A DNA stretch of 23,660 nt, from assembly GCA_964461135.1 (NCBI GenBank), contig CAYWTB010000072.1, forward strand, positions 1-23,660. Direction: 5' to 3'. This stretch comes from RQOF01 sp964461135. GTDB lineage: Bacteria; Calditrichota; Calditrichia; RBG-13-44-9. How positions within the stretch are numbered: position 1 is the first letter of the stretch; every line of letters starts with the position of its first letter. The notes beneath the pieces are model-generated. The model did not search any database. It saw only the letters and a program-made list of their open reading frames with translations, and had not been told where the DNA came from. This document shows, piece after piece, positions 1 through 7,759 of the stretch. The position numbers were made by a program, and so were the translations under genes.

Positions 1-493
1 CTTCAGCCAAGTTGAGAGGTAAGCATGAATTTACACAAAAATTAAGACTTGACTTATTATACACCGTAAAATTTTTAGGCATAGATACACATTCACTAAT
101 ATATCATAATATACCATTTGTTAAAATTTGGGGAAATATTTTTTTAGCAGGTTGTTCTACATGTATCACTTTACATCTGGTGATCCTGTACCATTTACCT
201 AATCTTTATTATCAGCATTCCCGTGAAGACGAGTGAGAATTGTTCTAATTTATTCATGTTATATGATTCTTTAATTATTTTTTAGAGTAAGGTCACATTG
301 AACTCGCCATGAGGAATAAACATTCCGCAAATTGTTTAAGGTAAGTATATAAAACAACAGGATCTTTATAAAACTGAATGGGCGAAAAATTTCATCCGGA
401 TCTCAGGTAAACATTGATCGTTAACTTTATTAATTGTAAATTTTAAATATAGTTTATTGTATATTGTGTTTGATTTATTAGAGGTAAAAGCTG
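1..493. other. AT-rich leader region, no convincing gene
   Basis: A reading frame is open from the window edge to a stop at 234-236 on the plus strand. Its only start candidate inside the window is a TTG at 12. The translation (basic, with LRLDLLY near its beginning) faintly recalls the end of a sugar transferase, but composition and length do not support a call; it could be the 3' end of a gene from outside the window. From 237 to 480 the DNA is strongly AT-rich and probably holds the promoter of the phosphofructokinase gene. I see no clear hairpin or riboswitch. Confidence 0.4.
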
Positions 494-1693
494 ATGAAAG
501 CAGTCAAAGGCACAATCGGAATTTTAACGGGTGGTGGTGACGTTCCGGGTCTCAATCCGGCTATCCGGGCGGTCACCTTTCGTGCTTTGCGTGAAGGATA
601 CCGGGTACTGGGAATACGGCGGGGATGGGCCGGCCTGGCTGATCTGGTTCCTGACAAAGAAGCAGATCATAGTGCTCATGTGCAGGTTTTAACCGAGGAC
701 ATCGTTGATCGTGCCGGCAGAACGGGAGGTACCTTCCTCCATACTTCCCGCACCCGACCCAGTCACCTTCCGAAAAGCATTGTACCCCAGCACCTCAAAG
801 ATAAATATACTGATGACATAAACGATGTTACACCTGACATACTTAAAAATTTAAATTTTCTGGGAATAGATTTCCTTATTCCGATTGGTGGTGATGATAC
901 CCTCAGCTACGCCAGGAGGCTTCACGGGGAAGGGGTTAGCGTGGTTGCTATTCCCAAGACCATGGACAATGATGTTCCGGGAACGGATTACTGTATCGGA
1001 TTCAGTACCTGTGTGACGCGCACCATTGAGTTGACTCATAAGCTGCGTACTACTGCAGGTTCCCACGAACGCCTGCTGGTGATTGAGGTATTTGGTCGAT
1101 ATTCCGGTTTTACCGCCATGCTGCCAACCATGGCCGGGGCTGCAGACCGCTGCGTGATACCGGAGTACCCGTTTGACATGAAGCAACTTACCGAGCTTCT
1201 CATAATGGATCGGAATCGCCATCCGAGTAAATATGCAGTTGTTCTGGTCTCAGAAGGCGCTCAGATGAAGGAGGATACTGAGATGTCTTTTGAGGGAGAG
1301 GAAAAGGATCAGTTTGGACACCGCAAACTGGGGGGAATAGGTGACAGAGTGGCCGCAAAGCTCAAGGAACTGTCACCGCTCTATAACAACGGAATGCGGG
1401 TTAATGTGGTCAATCAACGGCTGGGATATTTAGTGCGCTGCGGGGATCCCGATGCGCTTGATTCTATCGTCCCCATGGCTTTTGGAAACCTGGCCCTGGA
1501 TTTAATTCTTAACAGGGAATCCAGTAAACTGGTCGCATTACGCAAGGGACGTTACGATACCGTTCCCATTGACGTCATAACGGACAGGAAAAAAGTGGTA
1601 GACCTTGAAAAATATTATAACACCGAACGGTTACGACCAAAATACAAAACTTTCCAGGGACAGCCATTTTTAATAATGACCAGCGATACTTAA
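494..1693 (+). CDS. pfp: 6-phosphofructokinase, predicted pyrophosphate-dependent
   Basis: Cytosolic glycolytic enzyme of the PfkA superfamily phosphorylating fructose 6-phosphate. Visible family motifs are TGGGDVPGLN (12-21, phosphate loop), GGDDT (132-136), PKTMDND (154-160, catalytic Asp158), EVFGRYSG (198-205), SEGA (253-256) and LGYLVRCGDPDALDS near 310-324. In ATP enzymes the residues equivalent to D135 and K155 are glycines (GGDGS and PGTIDND). Asp plus Lys at these two places is the established signature of PPi-dependent, reversible enzymes, so PPi use is inferred. At 399 residues it is longer than the ~320-residue E. coli enzyme and fits bacterial PPi-type enzymes. The ATG at 494 follows an AGAGGT Shine-Dalgarno at 480-485. 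It stands alone, convergent to the next gene. Confidence 0.9.
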   Translation: MKAVKGTIGILTGGGDVPGLNPAIRAVTFRALREGYRVLGIRRGWAGLADLVPDKEADHSAHVQVLTEDIVDRAGRTGGTFLHTSRTRPSHLPKSIVPQHLKDKYTDDINDVTPDILKNLNFLGIDFLIPIGGDDTLSYARRLHGEGVSVVAIPKTMDNDVPGTDYCIGFSTCVTRTIELTHKLRTTAGSHERLLVIEVFGRYSGFTAMLPTMAGAADRCVIPEYPFDMKQLTELLIMDRNRHPSKYAVVLVSEGAQMKEDTEMSFEGEEKDQFGHRKLGGIGDRVAAKLKELSPLYNNGMRVNVVNQRLGYLVRCGDPDALDSIVPMAFGNLALDLILNRESSKLVALRKGRYDTVPIDVITDRKKVVDLEKYYNTERLRPKYKTFQGQPFLIMTSDT

Positions 1694-2031
1694 AAGTATC
1701 TGATAAATTCATAAAAGTATGTGCCGATTTATTCATAAATAAATGGGTAACTAAATAAAACCGGTCAGAAAGAAAAGCATTTCCCTCAAGCTGTCCTTCA
1801 CTCATACACATGTTCAGGAGGTAATTTAAACAAAATTGACGATCGATCTTGTTGCCCTGGCTTACAAATTTTAACCGTAAATCGTCTGGCCCGATGTTTC
1901 CGATCAATAAAAAAGGCAAACCTGTTATACCCTTATGGTCATATGTAAAGGATTAAATTCGGTTAATATTGGATTATCTATAATTCTTGTAATAAAAAAA
2001 CAAGATAGAAAAAACCTCCGGAAAATTTTCC
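1694..2031. other. intergenic region between convergent genes
   Basis: A weak inverted repeat (GATACTT then AAGTATC, about 1685-1700) overlaps the stop codon of the phosphofructokinase gene; it lacks a good T-run. Otherwise I see no gene, RNA or strong terminator here. Confidence 0.4.
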
Positions 2032-4188
2032 TTATTTTATCAGTAGCATCTTCCTCACCTGAACACAGTCACCCGCCTGTAACCGATAATAATAGATACC
2101 GCTGGAAACCGATCTACCCGAATCATTGGTCCCATCCCAACGGATGGAATGTTTTCCGGGAGCCTGTTGTTCCCGGACTGTAGACTTTACAATCTGTCCC
2201 AGCGGACTGTATACTATTAATTGAACTGTGGTTTGCTTTGCCAATTCATATCGTATCATCGTAACGGTATTAAACGGATTGGGATAATTTTGCCTTAACA
2301 CCAATCCTTCAGGAATGTTATCTGATCCGGGTTTAATATCACTCACGAAATTCAGATAATCGGCAAGTAGAACCGGATTCAATTTTCCATTCATCCACGC
2401 ACCGTCCTGAAGACGACCTTCATAAACAAAACTACCTTTACTTAAAAAATGGTACGCATAATAACTAATTTCCATCGGCGGGCTATTTATGATGGGATTA
2501 ACCAACTCAAGAAAGCCCATATTTACTGGTTCACCGCACAACAAACAATTCCAATGTCCGAAAGTCGGATGGTGAATCACATAAGGATCATACGGTTGCG
2601 GTGTGGTAGGTAAGTTGTCTAATATACTGACCATTCTCAATGCCAATTCCATTCCATCACAAATGCCATCCCCATCTGTATCCGCATGTGCCGGATCATT
2701 GCCAAAACGGATTTCCTCATCATCAGTAAGCCCATCATTGTCCGAATCATCTTGAATATGAAGTATGTGGGTTTTCATGGCACGGTACAATTCAACTGCA
2801 TCCGCCCTCTGGTTGGGGTGAGTTGTGCCATGATAAGCAAAACTCCCATGGGCAAGTGCATGCAAGCCGTTAAAGTAAATCTGATAGCTTCGGCCATTCT
2901 CCGGATTTTTAAATTCAATGAAACCCATATTATGAGAAGATCCACACACCAGGCATTGTTCAATACCATCCATTTCATGGAAGATAATCCGGCTGTGGGC
3001 ACTATCTGATACCTCTTTTAATTTTGGAAATAAACGTACCAGTTGTTCTGCCACTTCCGCACCGTCAGGGATACTGTCTCCATTGGTATCAGGATTTCCC
3101 GGATCGAAATTAAGGTTGTCCTCCTCTGCATCTGTCAGACCATCTCCATCACTATCTCCGGCAACAGGCAGCAGATGGGAAAGATTGTAGGGCAGCAAAG
3201 TCTGTTTCAAACTGTCAATAACAATGCGACCAGCATGAATACTCCCATCATAGGAAAAACAATGATTGGTCAAATAATGCAATCCCATATAGGGTATATC
3301 CATCTCCAAATTTCGCAACGGATTAACAATTCTAACATATCCCATATTAACTTGCGCACCACATTTGGAACAAGTTTCTACTCCCCAGACCTGAAAATCC
3401 ATGCGATAGGGTCGGTCTGGCTGTTGGGTTGTGGGCAAGTTCAAAATCAACCAATCAAAATATTGCGTCCAATAAATATTGTCATTAATTCCCGGGAGCG
3501 TAAAATCGTTCATAAAATTACTGCCTAAAAAAATCTCTTCGGCATAGGACAGACCATCCTGGTCCTGATCATTAAAAACCGGAATAAAATGCAGGCTATC
3601 GGGGATAACCTGACTGTTCACCGAAGAAATACCCAGACATAATGCCAGTGAAGCAGCAATAGATAGTTTTCTGACAACATTGATGTGCTTTCTTTCTGCA
3701 ACACCGAAGTAATTTCGATACCACTCTTCTGTCTCGTGGTGAACTGACGCGTATGCATGCAGTAATGAGGGGCTTACCCGGCAATTTGGACATGCCCAGT
3801 GAAAAAGCAAGCGCTGTTCGGGTATTTTGAGGCCATTTTTCTGATAAGGTTTTTCCAGAAATGCACTAACACAACAGGAGGGATACCCGAATAAAAATCC
3901 TTCCACTTTCTGCGTATGGCGAGATTTGTTGAGCGGTTTACCTGAAAACTTATTTTGATAATAATGCAAATAACGTGACGAGGTACTAAAAACAGTTTCA
4001 TGAATTTTCTTACCCATCAGAGTATATCGCGGTATGGATTCTACGATGAGGTCTTGCTTTTTTAACCAGTCTCCAAGAGATGAATCCAGTGATTTTTCCC
4101 AGCGGCTGAGAGGTTTTACTTTACGACGTGTGAGTTCAGCAAGATAAAACAGCTCAAAATCTTCCTCGGGGATTTTGTAATGAGCCAT
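2032..4188 (-). CDS. 718-aa mosaic protein: Cys domain, internal signal sequence, three CxxCG modules, T9SS sorting domain
   Basis: Function not recognised. Residues 1-165 look cytosolic and carry GYPSCCVSAF (101-110) and WACPNC (131-136), four cysteines that could bind metal; the GYPxCC element reminds me of DUF483-type proteins, unverified. Residues 165-193 form a basic stretch plus hydrophobic core ending SSVNSQ, like a signal peptide but far inside the chain, with no in-frame ATG, GTG or TTG just before it. Next come three homologous ~90-residue modules with CxxCG at 273-277, 412-416 and 548-552, each followed by NMG, an Asn-Pro and a Gly-x-His or Tyr-His motif. They are separated by calcium-type repeats (DSDGDGLTDAEE 345-356, DTNGDSIPDGAE 367-378, DSDNDGLTDDEE 481-492, DTDGDGICDGME 503-514). 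Residues 633-718 are a type A T9SS sorting domain (QNYPNPFN; final KMLLIK). AAAGGAG precedes the ATG by 9 nt. It is last of five exported-protein genes. Confidence 0.85.
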   Translation of the reverse strand: MAHYKIPEEDFELFYLAELTRRKVKPLSRWEKSLDSSLGDWLKKQDLIVESIPRYTLMGKKIHETVFSTSSRYLHYYQNKFSGKPLNKSRHTQKVEGFLFGYPSCCVSAFLEKPYQKNGLKIPEQRLLFHWACPNCRVSPSLLHAYASVHHETEEWYRNYFGVAERKHINVVRKLSIAASLALCLGISSVNSQVIPDSLHFIPVFNDQDQDGLSYAEEIFLGSNFMNDFTLPGINDNIYWTQYFDWLILNLPTTQQPDRPYRMDFQVWGVETCSKCGAQVNMGYVRIVNPLRNLEMDIPYMGLHYLTNHCFSYDGSIHAGRIVIDSLKQTLLPYNLSHLLPVAGDSDGDGLTDAEEDNLNFDPGNPDTNGDSIPDGAEVAEQLVRLFPKLKEVSDSAHSRIIFHEMDGIEQCLVCGSSHNMGFIEFKNPENGRSYQIYFNGLHALAHGSFAYHGTTHPNQRADAVELYRAMKTHILHIQDDSDNDGLTDDEEIRFGNDPAHADTDGDGICDGMELALRMVSILDNLPTTPQPYDPYVIHHPTFGHWNCLLCGEPVNMGFLELVNPIINSPPMEISYYAYHFLSKGSFVYEGRLQDGAWMNGKLNPVLLADYLNFVSDIKPGSDNIPEGLVLRQNYPNPFNTVTMIRYELAKQTTVQLIVYSPLGQIVKSTVREQQAPGKHSIRWDGTNDSGRSVSSGIYYYRLQAGDCVQVRKMLLIK

Positions 4189-4253
4189 TTCATATTACTC
4201 CTTTATTTGTTTGATATCTATTTTTACTAATAAACTCGATTTTCGTTCTTTTT

Positions 4254-5579
4254 TCAGCGGATTGTTATCATTTTTTTTATTATTCCATAACGATCTGCTT
4301 TCAATTGATACAGGTAGATACCACTCGGAACTCCCTGCCCTGATTTATTCTTCCCATCCCAGCGGAAATAATGGCTGCCCGCGGCTAATTTCCCCTGAAC
4401 GAGTGTACATATCTTTTGACCTAATATGTTGTATATGTCTAAAGTGACATTAACCACTTCCGGAATATCAATTATAATCATCGTCTCAGAATTAAAGAGA
4501 TTGGGATAATTTTGATAAAGTTGGTAGTCTTCAATCACTGCTGTTACCGGTCCGTCTTTCCACCCCACATAAACAGGATTGAGGCGAAATACCCCGCTGT
4601 CTGTCATGGCAAAGTATATCCACCCGTCGGCACCTTTTTTCAAATCGACAATGCCGTTATCAGTAACGGACAGATGAATTGGCCGCCAGGAATCCCCCAG
4701 ATCATCACTGGTCAACAGAACCGGATCACCGGAGACCGACAGATCCTGGCCGGCCAGAAACACCATAGACAGTACCGGATCATAGAGGACTTTATTAATG
4801 TTAAACAGACCGCTATACACCTCTGTCCAGGTGCTGCCACCATCCAGGGACCGGTAGACTACCGGATATGTTACTGCAAAAATCGTCTGCGCGCTATCTC
4901 CCCAGAAATCCACATCCCGGACGAAGCCCGGCGGGGATATCCATTCCCAGGTGTCGCCATAGTCAAAGGACTTCATCAACAGGGTTCCGGCAAAACCCTC
5001 CGCACCACCAGCCAGTACCAGGCCGGGAAATTCTTCGTGCACTTTTACGGTCTGGATATAGCCTTCCACAGTAGCCGTATATATTGGCGTCCAGACCGTA
5101 TCGGCGAAATAACGCCGGTACAGGGCACCACCGGCGGCCGCATAGGTTTCCCCGCAGATGCTGGGATCGGGAAAGCCGTCCAGTTGATTGATAAGCACTG
5201 CAACCGAATCATTTATACCAGCATCCTTTGGTTCAAACAGGCCGCCAACAAAGCTGCAATAAACAAAATGGGAATAGCTGTTATCTGGTTTGAGTCCCGC
5301 GCCAATAGCCCACCCCAGTGGTCCGCTTTTGTGCGGATAGACAGTATGTACTTCTGCAGAATCCAGTCCCAGATGGATCCAGTGGGTACTGATCAGAGAA
5401 TCCTGATAGTAAACGCCCTTTCCATGTGTTCCCACAGCAATGATATTGCCATACAGCCCGATGGATGTTATGTTTACATTCTGCAATCCTAACTTTTCCA
5501 CCGGCACCTGGGCGTTTAAGAAACCGGCACAACTTCCTGTCAAAATCAAACAAATGATCAGATACTTTAAAACAGACAT
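4254..5579 (-). CDS. exported Asp-box beta-propeller protein with T9SS sorting domain
   Basis: Secreted or surface protein of unknown ligand. Residues 1-23 are a signal peptide ending LNA before Gln24. The body is a beta-propeller of the BNR / sialidase-like type, with Asp-box motifs SFDYGDTW (204-211), SLDGGSTW (244-251) and SDDLGDSW (291-298). Such folds include glycosidases and VPS10 or Ycf48-like non-enzymatic propellers; no catalytic set can be identified, so no enzyme activity is claimed. Residues 352-441 are a type A T9SS sorting domain (QNYPNLFN, LDIYNILGQKI, PSGIYLYQLKA, end KMITIR). GGGGAG lies just upstream of the ATG. It is a paralogue of the next gene upstream in size and architecture and probably shares its export route. 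Confidence 0.85.
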   Translation of the reverse strand: MSVLKYLIICLILTGSCAGFLNAQVPVEKLGLQNVNITSIGLYGNIIAVGTHGKGVYYQDSLISTHWIHLGLDSAEVHTVYPHKSGPLGWAIGAGLKPDNSYSHFVYCSFVGGLFEPKDAGINDSVAVLINQLDGFPDPSICGETYAAAGGALYRRYFADTVWTPIYTATVEGYIQTVKVHEEFPGLVLAGGAEGFAGTLLMKSFDYGDTWEWISPPGFVRDVDFWGDSAQTIFAVTYPVVYRSLDGGSTWTEVYSGLFNINKVLYDPVLSMVFLAGQDLSVSGDPVLLTSDDLGDSWRPIHLSVTDNGIVDLKKGADGWIYFAMTDSGVFRLNPVYVGWKDGPVTAVIEDYQLYQNYPNLFNSETMIIIDIPEVVNVTLDIYNILGQKICTLVQGKLAAGSHYFRWDGKNKSGQGVPSGIYLYQLKADRYGIIKKMITIR

Positions 5580-5640
5580 TTCATCTCCCCGGAACTTATG
5601 CCTAATAATTTCAGCACATTAGCACTACATTTTTTTAAAG

Positions 5641-5806
5641 ACGCATAGCAGAGAGTGGTCACATTGATAACAGTATTCTCTAAGCTACCTAATACTTTAT
5701 CGGAACCACCTACGGGCTTAAACACATGACACACACAGCACAGAGTGCTATGCGTAGTCAGAGATACTAAGCTACGCACTTACCGCCATGCGCTATGCTC
5801 TATTTT
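5641..5806. repeat. intergenic inverted repeat built from GCATAGC words
   Basis: ACGCATAGCA (5641-5650) is perfectly complementary to TGCTATGCGT (5746-5755), and a related word, ATGCGCTATGC, occurs again at about 5789-5799. The segment between the two propeller genes therefore consists of drifting copies of one short phrase. It could fold into a long hairpin in a read-through transcript, but no terminator T-run follows the stem. Confidence 0.5.
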
Positions 5807-7124
5807 ACCTCATCATAACCATCTTTCTTGTCTCAATGTAGTCCCCTGCCTGTAGTCTGTACAAATATACGCCGCTGGCAAGGTTAGAGGCATCCCATTC
5901 ATACTGATAGGAACCGGTAAGCAGGGAAGCAGAAATCAGGGTAAAAACTTCCTCTCCGAGTATATTATAAACTTTCAGCATTACATGGCAGGTTTTTGGT
6001 AGATCAAAAATAATAGTAGTAGTTGGATTGAAGGGATTAGGATAGTTCTGGTAAAGTATAAATTTTTCAGCCACAAGTTGATTTCCCGGTTCAATTACAA
6101 CCGGCAGGCTTTTAATTGCAGTGATATTAGTGGAGGAGATTTCAAAGATATCTTTTTCAGTTGCGACATAAAGCAGATCGGATACGGGTTTTTTGTATAA
6201 GCCAACAACCGGGCGATCCAAAGTACGATACAATGTAAAACTGCCGGCATAATCTGTGCTCATATATAAATTACGATCTCTTCCTAAAAATACCGTTCCA
6301 GATTCCGAATTATCAATACACATTGACATTTTAGAAGTATCGTTCATGACCATCTGCCAACTATTCCCTCCATCGTAAGACTTAAGGAAAGAAATTTCAG
6401 GGTGGCTTGGAACAAGTGCATAAATGTGAACGCTGTCCGAATCGAAATACATTTTTGTTCCAGCATTCCAGTGATAGGTGGAATCAACTACCCTATAGGC
6501 TTGTCCGCCGTCGGAAGATTTGTACAATTCGTCCGCTCCCATCCGGTAAATGCTGAACAATGTCCGATCATTAAAGGGCGAAATTGAGATCATAAAATAA
6601 AAATCATCTACGGGATTCAAAACCGGATTCCAGGTAATACCGGCGTCCTCACTTCGTAGAAGAGTGGGCCCAAGGGTGTGGCCGGAAGCGTAAAGCAAGC
6701 TGTCATTCTGGAGTGAGATTTCGATGTTCTGCAATTCACCCAGATCAGCATATACTGAAGAGCTATCATGGCGGCCAATATAAGCAGAGGCATCAATCCA
6801 GACCGAGAAACCACAATATATATATTCCGCCGGATTGTTATGCCAGAATTCGAAATCGGTTATCACATTAAATATCCGGTCGCCGAGATACCACTGTGAA
6901 TATTCGGTTATCAGAATGGTGTCGATCTGATGAGAAAGATCGAGGTGATAGACGTGGTTAGTATAATATTCCGCGTTGCCGATATGTTCCTTATAAAAAA
7001 GATGGTTATTTCCGGATGAGTCATCCATCCCCCTGAAGAAGTTGAAGTACAGTGAGTTCTGCGCTCCGGAAGAATTTGGCATATATACGGCAAGCATTAA
7101 AAAAACAAAGATAATTCGCCTCAT
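5805..7124 (-). CDS. exported Asp-box beta-propeller protein with T9SS sorting domain (paralogue)
   Basis: A 439-residue exported protein. Signal peptide at residues 1-21 (MRRIIFVFLMLAVYMP then SSGA before Gln22). Asp-box-like motifs are SEDAGITW (158-165), SSDGGQAY (203-210), SYDGGNSW (249-256) and STDYAGSF (289-296), predicting a beta-propeller. A type A T9SS sorting domain occupies 356-439 (QNYPNPFNPTTTI, VMLKVYNILGEEV, ASGVYLYRLQAGDY, end KMVMMR). AGAGGA precedes the ATG by about 7 nt. Length and order match the neighbouring 441-residue protein, consistent with an old duplication, although the propeller sequences have diverged strongly. No active-site residues can be named; a binding or adhesion role is as likely as catalysis. 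Confidence 0.85.
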   Translation of the reverse strand: MRRIIFVFLMLAVYMPNSSGAQNSLYFNFFRGMDDSSGNNHLFYKEHIGNAEYYTNHVYHLDLSHQIDTILITEYSQWYLGDRIFNVITDFEFWHNNPAEYIYCGFSVWIDASAYIGRHDSSSVYADLGELQNIEISLQNDSLLYASGHTLGPTLLRSEDAGITWNPVLNPVDDFYFMISISPFNDRTLFSIYRMGADELYKSSDGGQAYRVVDSTYHWNAGTKMYFDSDSVHIYALVPSHPEISFLKSYDGGNSWQMVMNDTSKMSMCIDNSESGTVFLGRDRNLYMSTDYAGSFTLYRTLDRPVVGLYKKPVSDLLYVATEKDIFEISSTNITAIKSLPVVIEPGNQLVAEKFILYQNYPNPFNPTTTIIFDLPKTCHVMLKVYNILGEEVFTLISASLLTGSYQYEWDASNLASGVYLYRLQAGDYIETRKMVMMR

Positions 7125-7432
7125 GATACATCCTCTTTGTCAAGACATTTTAAAGCCTTGAATTAAACACCCAGTTTCTATTCAATTCAATACCCGTAAT
7201 GGACTCAATCGGTCCGGCTCCAGACAAAATTGCATTAAACAGCCCACTGGAAGCTCAGGAAAAGCGACGATTGGGAAGCTAGAGGAGCATAACAAATCCA
7301 TACCATTCATACCCCCTGAATACATTTCGTTTAGTTGATTTAATTTAATAGAATAAAATATAAAAATCAAAATAATCGACACTTTTTTCCACCAGACTAT
7401 TTCAAAATGTTTTTAAAAACCGTGAAGACAAA

Positions 7433-7452
7433 GGGCATTCTTTCGAACGCCC
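7433..7452 (-). repeat. hairpin related to the tRNA-Leu(CAA) terminator
   Basis: GGGCATT (7433-7439) pairs with AACGCCC (7446-7452) with one wobble. The stem and its flank (TTCGAAC, CCCCTACATA, CACTT) match the hairpin at 14409-14428 almost base for base, so both belong to one dispersed repeat family. It could end minus-strand transcripts weakly. Confidence 0.5.
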
Positions 7453-7551
7453 CTACATACCACTTCTCACCTCTCACTTCTAACCTATCTTTTCGTGCCG
7501 GAGGCGAGAAAGACAATGAATAATTAATAATATAAAATTGATAATTGTTAC

Positions 7552-7583
7552 AAAAAAAAGGCGCCTTTTTATACGCCCTTTCT
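7552..7583 (-). terminator. rho-independent terminator for the beta-helix gene
   Basis: Read on the minus strand, a GGGCG...CGCC stem is followed by eight T residues. The core AAAAAGGCGCCTTTTT (7555-7570) is also a perfect 16-bp palindrome, so a plus-strand reading has a shorter T-run too. It lies about 180 nt after the beta-helix stop codon, separating that gene from the propeller genes. Confidence 0.6.
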
Positions 7584-7603
7584 AAAAAACCAAGTTTAAT
7601 TTG

Positions 7604-7631
7604 GAATTTCGAGTTTAGAATTTCGAATTTG
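7604..7631. repeat. 28-bp exact repeat, copy 1
   Basis: This 28-bp run (GAATTTCGAG...CGAATTTG) is identical to 12024-12051, more than 4 kb away. It is itself made of the drifting words GAATTTC and TTTAGAATTT, and in both places it follows a hairpin and is followed by TTTATAT. A shorter relative (GATTTAGAATTTG) sits beside the tRNA-Leu at about 14476-14488. Confidence 0.8.
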
Positions 7632-7759
7632 TTTATATTTTGTGTAAAGCCCAAATAGTTTATCAGCAGTAAAATGAATAGCGATAATTTGAATATAGGT
7701 TCCTCTAATAATTCGGCTTTTCGTTTGTCTACAATTGTGATTAGGCCCTCAAAGAGATT

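Larger units (their letters stand above)
7125..7759. other. repeat-rich intergenic region
   Basis: No gene is supported. About 7190-7330 is less AT-rich and open on the minus strand, but resembles no family I know. From 7430 on, the DNA is a patchwork: a hairpin, a GTGCCGGAGG word at about 7494-7503 that matches the 3' end of the tRNA-Leu(CAA) at 14498, a second hairpin with a T-run, and a 28-bp repeat shared with 12024-12051. Confidence 0.5.

Noticed and set aside
12..236. 74-residue plus-strand reading frame at the window edge
   Set aside because: It starts at a TTG, the DNA is as AT-rich as its non-coding surroundings, and the faint sugar-transferase resemblance is not enough for a gene call.
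4512..5492. 326-residue plus-strand reading frame opposite a propeller gene
   Set aside because: It is a long shadow of the minus-strand gene 4254-5579, which has a signal peptide, Asp boxes and a sorting domain.
7182..7382. 66-residue minus-strand reading frame in the repeat-rich gap
   Set aside because: It has no signal, ribosome site or known motif and lies in DNA full of repeats; it may be a repeat remnant.
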